DNA of 64,000 bases, from positions 6,186,937-6,250,936 of the forward strand of contig NW_002060943.1 of assembly GCF_000150275.1 (NCBI RefSeq), written 5' to 3'. Positions within the stretch are counted from its first letter, which is position 1. Each line of letters begins with the position of its first letter. The position numbers and the translations under genes are program-made. Shown here one piece after another: positions 11,501 through 23,711 of this stretch. The stretch comes from Trichoplax adhaerens (Eukaryota; Placozoa; Uniplacotomia; Trichoplacea; Trichoplacidae). The notes under the pieces are model-generated. The model did no database searches. It was not told where the DNA came from and worked only from the letters and a program-made list of their open reading frames with translations.

Positions 11501-14500
11501 ATTTTGTTTGTTACATTGAAGATATTTCGTCATCTTTTCTACCCAATTAGGCTTGTAGAAGTTACAAAGTCAGACTCTGGTGATACTGCAGTTTATAAAC
11601 TTCGAGGATTATCTGTAGGCTACGCAACTGTAGTTTGGTCAGGAGAATCTAGCGCTATAGGACCTCCTTTAAGCGTTTCTCGAGAAATTTATGTTTTCCC
11701 GCCGATGTCTGTCTTCCCAACTAGCTTAGTTCTTGTCCCATCGGCAGAAATTCAGGTGAATTCCCAATGCTTGTATTATTAACAAGATATTTGAAAGCAT
11801 TGGCTTTAATATATTTATTTACACTATCATTGTTATCGGTATTTAATGTGTTTAAAAATTTACATATTGGCAGATAAGTTGTTATGGTGGACCACCAACA
11901 CAGGCTCAAGTTTTGTTTCATTCATTAACTAATGACATCGCTGTAGTAGATAGTAAAGGCCTCGTACAAGCGAAAAATATTGGCAGAACTTTGATTGAGG
12001 TTGTAATGCAGGCCGTCGATGCCTCAACTGGAAAAGTTAGAACCTACTCTAAGACCTCAGTGCCTGTTACCGTCACTAGATTGACGGGTGTTAAGATCTT
12101 TGCGTCAACAAATCGTTTAGTAACGGGATCTACGGTATACATGTTTTATTAGAAATGATATTTATATAAACCTATAATATAGATTGCAATATTGAAACAT
12201 GTTACATAAATTTCTACAATAATATATATATAATTGTACAACATCTTTTAAAATTGCTATACTTGACCCTGCTTAGATGTCAGTTTACGCAGTTGGATTA
12301 ACCGATGAAACTCCGATTAGCTTCGGAAGCGCAATGCCACGAATTAAATTTAATTGGATATCGTCCAACGATGAAGTCATTACAATATCATCTATTTATT
12401 CTAATGTACGCATTGTATTATTGTCTCTGATACGAGCCAGATATTCTCAATCATTATTTAATGCCTTGGTCATGTTTTTTGATGATAGAGTGGAATTAAC
12501 TACGAAGACGAAAGCGATTTTGCGGTTCGTGTAACAAGTAAAAGTGCTGGAGAATCCCATGTTACGCTGACGGTAGATCAAACAGAAACTAGTATCAGTA
12601 GATACTTTGAAATTGGAGCAGTCTTATCTGCTGAGCAAAAGTTTGAGGTTTGTGAAAGTGTATTATCAATTATGAAATAAAAAATATTCTTACTGTTTCC
12701 ATCAAAGATAGTGAGTTCCGCATTGCTGTAGTACTGATATCACTTTGAATATTATTAAGTGAGTTATCTACATCTTAGTCATACCATATGTTCATTTTCA
12801 TTGACAGGTTTCCAAAGCTCTACAAGTAATTTATCCAGTATCATGTCAATTGAGATTACCGTATCGTTCGGAAACTCAACTAAAAACAAATTTGGATGGA
12901 CTTGCTAAATTAACGTTCAGTATTAGCGGTAAAACATCGGTTGCAACAATTGATGACCAGAGACGTATAACTACTGGTAGTGATGCTGGTAGAGTCACAA
13001 TTTTTGCATCATCTGTGGATAAATTGGGTTTGAATCAGACTGTTGCAATAAATTTGGAGGTACTGTTCTGTTATTGAATTATTCGATAAAATCTCTATTA
13101 GTAAATCTCTCTTATCTATTTCATATTTACCATAGGTAAAACCAGTTGTAGCGATATCCATTGAAAGTTTATCTACTTTAAGAGTTACGACTACGAACCA
13201 AACGCACAAATTTCCTATTGGTGCAACCATCAAGTTCAGAGTTAATTTATTAGATAGTTCAGGACAACGTCTAGACGATGTTGCCTATAAATTAGAATAT
13301 CAATTAAATCGTTTTGATATTGTCCATATATCGCGAGAAACTAACAGTAACGTTTATACCATTAAAACGATTAGCCCTGGTCAGGTTATTTGGCATGTAA
13401 GTTACCATTGTTGAAACGTTTATACTAAACTTACTTTCTTGTGGATTTCTGTGTTGTTACATAATTGTCAAAGTACATTCCATCTGATGAAACATTAAAA
13501 ATGTGAACGTTTTGTTACAGGTATGGGATCAATCATCAACGTCTATCAGTGATCATATTCGAATCACTGTTGACCATGCGGTTGTACCTCGATCACTGTC
13601 AATATTATCTGGCTTTTCCACATATATTAAAACTGCTTTAACGAAACATCCTACTGGGGTTTGGTCCTCCGATGAAAGCAATATTGTAGAAGTTGATAGT
13701 AATAGCGGTATCATAACAGCTCTGAAAGCTGGCTCAGCAGTTATTTATTACAATGTGAAAGGATTACTATCCCTAAGTTGTGATGTAAGTTAGATTTTTG
13801 CCTAAGCAATTACAGTAATAATGTGTTGTTGATATTTACATGATTCACTTTTTGCTTAGGTCGTTGTGAATCGTATTGCTAAAGTTTCTTTGCATAGCGG
13901 TTCTCAGAAATTTGTCACAAACGTCTATGATGGCATGCAATTTACAAAACAACCCGTTCATTATGTTTCTAAAGTGACGTTTGCCTCATCTGGTAATGAA
14001 CTCAACGCATTTTCAGGCCATCTTGTAGAATCCAGGGCCTCAAAGTTGTTCAGTTGTAACTTACGTTTAAAGGATGGTTACCGAGACTTTGACGCTGATG
14101 ATATCTTCGACGTAGAATCGATTGTCAATACATCACGAAGTTTAACATATTGTCAGATTAATCCTCGTCGAACAGGTCAATTTTTTGCCTTAATTTTAAA
14201 TTAAAATTAAGGATTCGAATAACGTTGTATTACTTTTACGTTACAGATCGTTCTCTAGCGTCTTCAGTCAGTACAATCGACAATGTAATCTTAGAATTGA
14301 CAGCCTCTACTACAAATTTGGATCGCAACCCAACAATAGAATCAGAAGTGGAAACAGTTCGTTTCATACCTGCCTTTGTTATCAGCAAATTAAGCATTAT
14401 TTTAACAGATAGCCATAAATCTGATAGTCTTACGGTATTTGGTATACCTCTTCAACTGAAGAATTTAGAGGTATTTATCTTGAATTTAAATAACACCAAA

Positions 14501-15124
14501 AAGGCCTTTTTGACGTAATATATAAGATAATCAATTACCTAATCTATAATTCTGTTGCCATAGTTTACTGCGGATCCGTTTTTATCTGTTCGAGGGACGG
14601 CTTCAAGTGAAAATGAATGTATATACGAAATATCATTGCTTAAGAATATTGATACTTCTGTGGATAATCAAATGCAGGTAAAATTTACCAGTAAAATTAC
14701 TCGACAACAGATCACAGTATCTGTCGTTTATAAGTCACCTGAGAAGGCCTTGGTATCGTCGCCGATGAAATTGGATGAAAGCGCTTGTAGTGAATTTTGT
14801 CGTAAACAAAGTATGGTCCAAGAAAGTTTAAAAGCTGACAAATATCTTTGGTATACAGATACATTACTTATTTGGACTCGACCGTTCTATTCTTTACTCA
14901 GCCTATGGACCTTTATACTGGCGCTAGTCGTTGTATTTTATATTATGTGTATCGGATGGTCTAATAGGCGTTATCAATCATCTGTGTCTCGTTTAAATCC
15001 AAGAATGGACAGTAGCAATTCTCCACAATCTCTTCATCACAGCGGAATTGCATCTCCCTTTAGATATACAGTTGGCGGTAGCTCACCTAGACTGAGATAC
15101 GTTGCTAATTCACCTAATGAATAA
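5588..15124 (+). CDS. NUP210: Nuclear pore membrane glycoprotein 210 (gp210)
   Basis: Membrane-anchored nucleoporin with a large lumenal part of Ig-like/BIG2 repeats, one C-terminal transmembrane helix and a short pore-side tail. Exons: 5588-5751, 6275-6327, 6683-6775, 6884-7015, 7382-7472, 7570-7633, 7832-7901, 8062-8194, 8293-8421, 8505-8680, 8760-8894, 9003-9152, 9251-9403, 9479-9683, 9769-9908, 9992-10305, 10473-10753, 10852-11045, 11114-11469, 11551-11755, 11874-12134, 12277-12405, 12489-12647, 12808-13059, 13136-13396, 13521-13784, 13860-14175, 14247-14470, 14564-15124. Family landmarks include a signal peptide, then LNVPQVLLPYT, EPAYLGFTVLPDRVWVLE, FPWTTVGQLD, SFGSAMPRIKFNW, and a hydrophobic helix in the last exon followed by a Ser/Pro tail. 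About 1,888 codons, against 1,887 aa in human. The exons at 7570 and 7832 do not join cleanly with the preceding phase, so a boundary there is wrong or a small exon is missing. Confidence 0.93.
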
Positions 15125-16492
15125 TAGTTTCAACTGCATTCAGTTCATCTGAGGGCATTAAAATTGGTTGTTTTACTACTGAGTTTTGACATTTTAGATG
15201 CAATAGAGTTGTACTATAACCTATTATTACATTGCTTGAAACAAGCGAATCGGCTGTTTACTAATCTGGATGTAACAAAATGCTACTGAATTGGTATTTT
15301 TGGATCGACTATTTAGTACTATATAGTAAATCATTTCCATCGTCCATCTATGACATGATGTTGCTCTATCTAATATAATGCATCTGTCCGCAATCGTTGT
15401 AATGACAAGAATTTTGTAATATTGCGACACGAAAATGATTGTAAACTGGATCATTGTTTACGTTTGCCCAAGAAATATTTTTAATCCATTTCCTTAAATA
15501 TCTAAGCTAATGTTGTGTATATTTATAACAAGATTTTAGAAAGTTTGTACTTGTATAACTATCGTAAGCTATTCTTTTGCAATATTTATGCATCTACATG
15601 ATTGTCTTTGTAAAGTAAGCAAAGGTATAAGGGTTATCCAAATTGTTAATAAATGACTTCGCTTACATATTGTTACTAATCTAAAGCACGGTTGCGTCGA
15701 TTGATTGTGGTTATTTTTCGTCTTACTTGGTGGACTGTAGTTTATCTTTCCAACTAATTCTACTATAGTGGTACACACGTCGAGTCGTCAACTTAATTCT
15801 CCACTATCACTTGCTATACTGTATGACTAAATGCGGTGATGTGGGAAAGCTTGGAAACAAATTTTTTGAAAGTTTTAATTTCCATAATAAAAGCTCTCTT
15901 CAATTTTCACCTATAATCAATCTATCTTTGGCTATAGCTGTGTCTTTTATTTGGTAAGATACAATATATTTTATCAAATCTAGGACTACCGAATGTATAT
16001 TAGTATTGGAAATTCCATCACCATGCATATTTGCCTATGTCTAACTACACTGCATGCACCTAGTCGGAAACGACTGTTGTGAATTGCAATACAGTATTGT
16101 GTAGTAAACAGTCCTGAACCTAATTCTTATAGAAGTTACTGTAAATAATCTTTATCACTGTGCCATATCCCATCAAAACAAATCAAAATATAATTAAATA
16201 TTAATTCAAAATTAGACTGCTATAAAGGAACCATGACGTAATTTCTGGCCTACAATACAGCACCTAAATAATACTGTAATGAATGAGTTTGGTGCCTGTA
16301 TGCACTGTCCCGAATATAGACAAACCGCACGACACTGGTCAAAACGTTAAAGCGTTCTCGTCGCACCGAGATTAAATTTGGAATTAGCTCCATGGACGAC
16401 ATAAATAATCCTCTGGCAGGGGCTACAAGTCTGCAGCACTGCAAATAATAGAGGACTGGAAACGACTATCCATTGCCAAAAGTGCAGAAGTC

Positions 16493-16572
16493 GACTATTT
16501 TTTACTGGTCATTGTGTACGGGCACGGGTTCCAGCTGGAGCATAGCACAGTTCAAATGACCAGCAAATAGTC
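16493..16572. repeat. 80-bp interrupted inverted repeat
   Basis: The left arm (16493-16513) reads GACTATTT, a short spacer, then CTGGTCATT. The right arm (16555-16572) is its complement, AATGACCAG then AAATAGTC. The two arms pair over about 17 bp with a small bulge around a 41-nt, relatively GC-rich centre. The shape suits a tiny MITE-like element or a structured RNA, but no clear target-site duplication is visible. Confidence 0.6.
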
Positions 16573-16818
16573 AGCTTATAGTGGTAAAAAAGGCCATTTT
16601 TTATTAATCGTTGCGACTTGATGTCCTCATTTTATGCAAAGAACAGTCGTTGCCAGTCTTGTCTTTCTTATTTTTAGCAGTCCCTGGTCTTATTCGGACT
16701 AAAATGCAGCATATCTTACTTAGCAAATCATTCCTTACGGAGTAAAATTAGAATATGCTTCTTGCTACTAGAGGTGCAAACAATCATATTGTCCAGCTGT
16801 ACTAGACGTCCACGACCT

Positions 16819-17272
16819 TACAGTACCTTGCACTGTACACAGTGTACAGTGTACTGTGCTGCGGCGTCCGTTGCGATGGTAGAGGATTGCTATACTGCTA
16901 CCCATACAAGTATAAACACGTTATACAATCTAGTAATCGAACTTGTTCGTTCTGTAACTGTATCAGTACCGTATATCGCACAGTCCTTACCATTGTAAAT
17001 CTCTATCGTCCATACCAGACCTTGAAGTTACTCTTTCTCAAGGTTCTTGCTCATCCACTTTGTCTTGTAATTTATGGCTAATAATTAATCATTTTGGAGT
17101 TCAAAAATCCTTTTCCAACGTAAGCATTACACTATTGACTTCTTAGTTATACTTGTATATATAGAAGAAGAGTACTACGTCTATTTTTATTCGCGGTCTG
17201 AATCGTTTGACTGCTTTAGAAGGAAAAAAAGAGTGCAGTACTGTAGAGAACTGCTGTAGAACTGTACATAGT
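16819..17272. promoter_or_regulatory. GTAC-palindrome clusters upstream of APH1
   Basis: Overlapping words of the type TGTACACAGTGTACAGTGTA occur at about 16835-16855, and CAGTACTGTAG followed by AGAACTGTACA at about 17237-17268. They lie about 500 and 70-100 bp before the APH1 ATG. The same words recur near other gene starts in the window. A promoter role is inferred from position only. Confidence 0.4.
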
Positions 17273-17334
17273 GTCTATCAATTTCGGCCGATTGCAGTAG
17301 TTATTATTAGCATAAATACACTATTCAAGCAGTG

Positions 17335-19225
17335 ATGGCGTTTATGAGTTGGTTTGGCTATACGTTTATTGCCTTTGGCCCTTCATTGGCTATATTTACT
17401 ATGACCATTGCTGACGATGCTACTCAAATCATCATTATGTTTACCAGGTAATACTCCTACAACCACCAATATAGGTTTAGTGACCAATGGGACTATACGC
17501 GTAGAAAAGATATTACAAAGTTCCAACATGAAACACTAATAGATACAATGTCATCATAGGAAAGTAAACTATTTTCAATTACTGTACTTGGAAAATAAAC
17601 TACAGTGGATACAAATACAATCAGTATACAAGCCTAGTATAGGAGTAAATCGTAGCCACAGTAGACGCATAAATGAAAAAGTAGCGACGGACTGTAGTAC
17701 AGAACAGTACAATCTTAAGTCGAAGACAACAACTCGTACGAAAGAAAGTCAAAATTAGTGTAACATGAAATAAAAAAACGTTATGCATTAACTAGACTGA
17801 TAATACAAAGTCCTTAGTGCAAACAGCATCAATTAAGACTCATTAACTAGACTGAGAATACTACACTAATAATCGATTTACCAATCATCATGCCTGATAT
17901 CATAACTTGGGCTATTATTTTTATTCCTTGTTAGTGCCTTCTTTTGGCTCGTTTCACTGTTGTTCTCTTCAATTATATGGCAAATTCCTTTCTCAGACCT
18001 AAAATTACGCCTTGGCATAAGTGTGGCTTTATGTGTTGCTATACAAGAATTATTTCGTTACCTTTTCTACCTTCTGATGAAGTGAGTAGCTGTATGGGAA
18101 GCTCAATTTTCTTGAGTAATATGATGTAAATGACAACGTCAACAGATGCTCTTTAGCATTGGACTTGATTTAAACAAATTACTCTTTTTCTTTATACGTA
18201 CAGTAGTCTGTATTATTTCAAATGGGATATCTTGTTCTTCTTAGAACGATAGATGATTGTCTTTGCTAACCACTTTGAATATTGCAGGAAAGCTGATAAA
18301 GGATTACTTTCTATTACAACGTCCTCAACGATCAGCCAGACAAGGCAAAGAAAACACAAAATTGCTTATGGTATAGAAAAATCTCTATTAAAATTTTAGT
18401 ACAATCAATACATTATTATCGTAGCATTAATCAACTCTTCAGGCTTGCGCTTAATACTGTTATTTGTTATTCATGGTAGTGGCTGGATTTGGCTTTGGCG
18501 TAATGAGTGGTGCATTTTCCGTAGTTAATCTATTAGCGACGGCGTCTGGACCTGGTACTGTTGGAATTAAAGGAAACTCAGACCTGTTTTTTCTTTCATC
18601 AGGTACGCTTCCTTTCCGTAGCGGCTGTTATATTCGACATTTAATTTAATTTTGACTTTCTACTACATAATGCACATTACGCTAAATGTTAAGTGATATA
18701 CATGGTTGTATAAAATTATATACTAATATTCACCTATTTTTACCTATTCTTGCTATTTAGCGATTTTTACGAGTATATTTATCCTACTAAATATCTTTTG
18801 GAGCGTGATTATATTCGATGGTTTTGACAAACGTAATTGGAAGAAAATTGCCTACGTATTTGCTACCCACGAGCTGACATCTTTATTGGTAAGCCATATA
18901 CATATACGCATATATCTTTGAAATCAAAATTTTAATAATATATGATCACCTTGACCGATGTAATTTTAAAGTTTAGTAACATTTTTCGTTTAATAATAAT
19001 ATAATCATTTTAATTTTTATTACAATTCTGATATCCTATATACCATCTTTCTAATTTTAGACACTAGTGAATGTTGGCCATCAACCAAATTATTCTGCAT
19101 CAATTACTACATCATGCCTTGTATTACTAATTACCACGATAGTCGCTCTGTATACTGCAGGAGGTAACATAAAGAGCTTAATAACTAGTTTAGTAAAGAG
19201 ACAGGTAGTTACTCAAGTACGGTGA
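17335..19225 (+). CDS. APH1: Gamma-secretase subunit APH-1
   Basis: Seven-pass membrane scaffold of gamma-secretase, which with presenilin, nicastrin and PEN-2 cleaves type I membrane proteins such as Notch. Exons: 17335-17447, 17935-18081, 18288-18370, 18480-18602, 18761-18888, 19061-19225, making 252 aa with phases that close. It opens with FGYTFIAFGPSLAIF and shares FFWLVSLL, QELFRYLFY and GPGTVGIKG with the family. The glycine-zipper GxxxGxxxG needed for complex assembly is present (Gly117, Gly121, Gly125). Of the two conserved transmembrane histidines, the second is kept (His192), but the first, human His171 in ILLHTFW, reads ILLNIFW here (Asn166). Confidence 0.93.
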
Positions 19226-21082
19226 CGTTAATCCTGTATCACCATCACTGGATGCCAGACAGCAATCTCTCAAATCCAAATGAGTATTAATGACTACAGT
19301 ACTAACTAGAGAATAGTATCGATTAAGTAATGTTTATAAATACTATTACAAAATACATATGTAATTGAAACCAATCTGATAATAACATGGCTTATAATTA
19401 CCAACATAGAGTATTTTCAAGTGCTTTATGACGCTCTTGTTTAAAATTCTTGTGCGAAACATCACTGATTGTAGATTTTTAATTGTAACATAAATACTCG
19501 TATGAGAGTTTAGATACCAAAGACCTTTGCTAGCTTAAAGTGAAATGTTTTGTAATTTTACGAATACTATATCAGTTTGGTTTTACTGTTTCTTTATAAT
19601 GATTACGGTACATTGTGACTCTAGAAACCCTAGCGATGTGAATACAGTACAGTATGTACCAGATTTATAACACGATCTATCTGCATTTTAATGTATATTA
19701 TTTCTAGCTGCAAGTAACCCACAGCAGAATAAATTTATCTTGATTTTAGTGTGCGTGTAGAATGTTGTGTTATATCTTTTAAATATGTAAACTTTCTTGA
19801 GAATACATTAAAAGATATTTTCTTCTGAAAATGGAATAGACTGTGTTATATTAAGATTGTTGCGCTCATTGCCCACTTGGTGCATGCACAGCAACATAAA
19901 TAAAGTTAATAATAAGCAATTAAACTATAAATGGAGATGCATTAGTTAAAGAAGTAAGATATTATCACGAAGTGACTTTTCCTATAAAATGCTTATCTTA
20001 TTTACGTCTGATAACATATCACTATCTATGACGTTACTCATTTTTTGAATGCATAGTTTTATAATATTATCTGTAAACTGATAATTATATAATTACTGTT
20101 TATGCCAATTTACTATAAATTGACTGTTTTTCAATAAAGTTTGGGTTCAGTTTTGTCTACCGGAGACTAGTGATGGTACTATTCCTCCTGACGATAGGAG
20201 ATGGTCAGTATTTAGGATCGTACTGTAGGTATAGGAGGACAAACCTCACAGTGAACTCGTAGTATATAGTTTTCATAGTAGTTCTAAGTTTTCGTCGTTA
20301 CAAATTCAGATTTGTAATAGGTATCTAACAGGGTTTTGTTCCCTTCTTGCCTGGTATGATTTTTAGCGGAAAGTGTAGTAGTAGTAATACGATCAAAATC
20401 GGTGTCATTCATAGGGTACGAATAGAAATTAATAATCGATACTGTGTTTATTTAGATTGTATGTAGGGGTCAATGCTTGAAACTGCTTCATTAATTATAT
20501 AATTAGTCTGTTGTTTATAACCTGGCTAAGAATTAAACTATCCTTATTCAGTATTCCAATAAATAAAAAAATTAACAATAACTTTAGAAATGGTAGTACG
20601 TTATAAATGTAAATTGAGTAATAAATTCATTCAAGATATACAGTTTTCCCATTCTCTCTTTCCTAAATGGTATTTTGGTTTACGATACTGTCAAGGACTT
20701 TGATTTGTTGTAATCCAAGATTAACATCAACTGACACCTATTTTTATAGGTGAGATAAATGACAATTTTCAATTCATTAATTATTATAAGCTTTCAATCA
20801 CAGAAATAGTACATTTTGTAATTGCATAGAAAGATATCACGATAATAAGAATCATTTTGATTCAATTTATGATAGACAGAAGCGTATTGTTTCAATAGCC
20901 GTCTTTTTATATGATTAAAATTCTTCGATTTTTGATATCAGGTCATTTGAAAGTAGTAGTGTACAGTACTCCAAACTACTTGTTGATCAATTAACGCTGT
21001 GGCTTGTAATCGTACAGTATATACTGTATAAAATCAAAATCCAAATTTTCTGGTGTTTGTTATGTTAAAATTGAAGAGTATG
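19226..21082. other. Intergenic between convergent APH1 and NUDT7
   Basis: Very AT-rich, with several AATAAA words (for example 19900-19905) that could end APH1 transcripts. A short GTAC cluster lies near 19645. No exon was recognised on either strand. Confidence 0.55.
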
Positions 21083-21796
21083 CTAGAGGTTGCTCGTATC
21101 GAAATCATCGTCGTCTAGAGAACGAGGTAAGAACCAAGTCTTGAATCGTAATTGTGGGTGATTCACAAAATCTGGTTCACGATTAAAAGCAATTACGCTG
21201 ATTTGGATGAGTATTGCAGCAGTTAGACCCCATATCTTATACTGACGATCATTGACTGAATCGAAATAGTTAAATGAATGCATAGTATAATTTCGTCTTC
21301 GATGCATGATATTATCCATTTCATGATTGTGATCGCTAAGGAATGTTTCCAATGGGACAGTGAAAGCAGAGCTAACCTCATCTTGACTCAATATCATCTC
21401 GAAGTGAGGATTGATAAAACTAATAACAGGGTATACTTTGAGGTTATTGACGGAAGTCACCGGGTATAGCGTTGTAACAACATCGACATGACTGGAAGGC
21501 AAACCAATTTCTTCATTGGCTTCACGTAGTGCAGTAGCTACAGTATTTTCATCTTCGGGATCTTTCCTACCTCCAGGAAATGCCACTTGGCCTTTATGCG
21601 ATGATAAATTCTCAGTTCTTTGAGTTAATATCACTTGCAATTGATCACCTTGAAAGAATAACGGTACCAAAACAGCTGCAACACCAACTTCATGATTATC
21701 TCTGGCGAATAGTTTTTTATACAAGTGGGTTTGAGTAAAGCGTAACAATCTCTTTTTGACTTCTTCCATGGCGTAATAACAGTCGGATAATCTCAT
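21083..21796 (-). CDS. NUDT7: NUDT7-like coenzyme A diphosphatase (Nudix hydrolase)
   Basis: Hydrolyses CoA or acyl-CoA to phosphopantetheine products plus 3',5'-ADP; family members limit CoA in peroxisomes. A single uninterrupted exon gives 237 aa (human NUDT7 238). The CoA-Nudix signature precedes the box (ILTQRTENLSSHKGQVAFPG, about residues 54-74). The Nudix helix follows with ALREANEEIGL, supplying the metal-binding glutamates (about 87-98). The C-terminal half (VPLETFL...YKIWGLTAAIL) also matches NUDT7. The protein ends in SNL, a possible weak type-1 peroxisomal targeting signal where human NUDT7 has SRL. NUDT8 is the alternative, but it lacks this tail. Divergently paired with FAM32A. 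Confidence 0.9.
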   Translation of the reverse strand: MRLSDCYYAMEEVKKRLLRFTQTHLYKKLFARDNHEVGVAAVLVPLFFQGDQLQVILTQRTENLSSHKGQVAFPGGRKDPEDENTVATALREANEEIGLPSSHVDVVTTLYPVTSVNNLKVYPVISFINPHFEMILSQDEVSSAFTVPLETFLSDHNHEMDNIMHRRRNYTMHSFNYFDSVNDRQYKIWGLTAAILIQISVIAFNREPDFVNHPQLRFKTWFLPRSLDDDDFDTSNL

Positions 21797-22100
21797 CCAC
21801 TACATCAATAAGTATTAAAAAGGCAAATCAACAGAGGTATTTGATTCGAAAATCCCAGTAGAAGTTGAAATGAATCAACCAGCTTGCAGAGAAGCCATCA
21901 GCAACGACATCGACTGCTGTGCTCTCCAGCCTCTCCTACGATAAACTTACAGTACTGTACTGTACAGTACTACTGACTGTACACTGTACAGTATAGATAC
22001 AGTACATAGTACTGTGTACTGTACACATCGCTGAATAGTACTGTACTGCTCGGCGGCTTTCCACCTATATCCTACTCGCCAAGTTCATCTGGTTACCAAC
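21797..22100. promoter_or_regulatory. Shared divergent promoter NUDT7/FAM32A with GTAC cluster
   Basis: Only 304 bp separate the two start codons. At 21949-22050 there is a run of GTACTGTAC, GTACAGTAC and TGTACACTGTACAG words, the densest feature of the interval. Bidirectional promoter activity is inferred from spacing. Confidence 0.5.
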
Positions 22101-23711
22101 ATGTCTGATCCTTATGAATGCGTTCCTACAGCTTTAAAATTAAAATCCAGCTCATCCAAGAATAAGAAGTAAGTGTTTTAGCTCGTATTTGAATTCTTGT
22201 TCTTGAATCGCTATGAAAGGGAAATGGATTGAATCAAGATGCCTGTTAAATGACAGTCATATCACATGCTACTAGTTGGGTTGAAACACAGTAGTTGGAT
22301 GTTTTTGCCATATTGATATTTGATTGATGTAGGAGTTTAGGTAAACTGTCTTTGCCTACTGCAATAGTCTACTGCTGTAGTGCTGTAGTCTATTAGTGGT
22401 AGTTTATCGCAATCCCTCATTTCTTAGTCAATACATTCTCAGTGGAACAGGTTTGATGGTAATACACAGTACTTATTGTACAAATAGAATACGACTATAC
22501 CATGGTGCCATTTTTTAAGACACACGCAAGTGCAAAAACATCAATGATTGATCGACCAAGCTGATATGAATGAACGAAACTTAGCTAGATCATATTTGAA
22601 AGAGAACTTTAATTCATCATAATATAGGAAAAAACATAAGAAAAAGGATCGTCAAGAAGAATCGCACCAAGAAACAGCAGAAAAGAATGCTGATCAAGGT
22701 AGTTATTCACCCGAAAGGACTAAAGCTGAATTAGCTTTCCGCAAGATACAAGAAAAACGGGTAAATTTCCTCTCCGTAATCTCAAGATATTTTTTCTAAA
22801 TGAGACTATAGCTATTACATATTTATAGTATTAAACAACTATACAATATGTAAGTGGATTAGACGTTCTTTCATGCACTGATCAGTGTTATACTAGTACA
22901 AGTAGTTGTTGGCAAGAGTGCTGTTGCAGTTTCCGTATTAATTCAATCGACTGTGTAGCATTTTTAAGTCGCTCGAAGTAAATCGTATCTAGCCATAAAA
23001 TAGTTGTAACATATTTAGCAATCCACTGGTCTATAAATAAGTCAATATTTTTATTTTCTATAACAGCAATCTGAAAAAATTAAAAAATTGGCCTCCAAGA
23101 CCCATAAACAACGCGTTGAGGTACGCAATGTAACAATAAAGATAATATCCTCTCAATGAAAAATAGTCAAATTGTATTAGTAGTTGCTATGAATATCATA
23201 TGCTTTACATTATTAGCTATTGTATACCGGTATACCCGTTATGTAAAATTGACGAGTTAGTCAATCATTGATGTACATTAAATTGAGAGCATTTTGTCAA
23301 TATGCCATTTTGCTATATTCGTAGAGACTATGCGGTATGGTATTACGTGTACACGAGTGGAAGTGTTATCTTGTCACAATCGCCTAGAACGAGTGTATTC
23401 ATTTGACTATACCTATCAGCTAGATCCTAGTAATTTAAATTTTCTTAACTGTAGAAAGAGATACGCGAGTTTGCTAGTTTCTCTAGGCTACGAATTGATT
23501 GTATTACTGTTGAGATTTTCAATTGGTCGATTCTGCCTACATGCTGCTGGCTTACCATTTTAAGAATTTCGACTATTTGCTTTCTAACTTTTCTTTAAAT
23601 TACATAATCTTAACCATTGTACCTGAATGTTTCACTTTATAGCAATTGAACGCATACTTGGACTCTTTGACCGAGCACTACGATATTCCCAAAGTAAGCT
23701 GGACGAAATAA
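22101..23711 (+). CDS. FAM32A: FAM32A-like spliceosomal/nucleolar protein
   Basis: Small basic nuclear protein; human FAM32A sits in the post-catalytic spliceosome, where its C-terminal tail reaches the active site and aids exon ligation. Exons: 22101-22168, 22628-22760, 23067-23120, 23643-23711, making 107 aa (human 112) with consistent phases. The N-terminus has the LKLK motif and lysine-rich tracts. The middle (LAFRKIQEKR, KKLASKTHKQRVE) follows the family. The last twelve residues, EHYDIPKVSWTK, are identical to what I recall of the human protein, as expected for the active-site tail. Confidence 0.93.

Larger units (their letters stand above)
15125..17334. other. Intergenic between NUP210 and APH1
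   Basis: The first part is the likely NUP210 3' UTR, with AATAAA-like words near 15885. It also holds an 80-bp interrupted inverted repeat (16493-16572) and two GTAC-word clusters (about 16819-16860 and 17236-17272) before the APH1 start. No coding exon was recognised. Confidence 0.6.
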
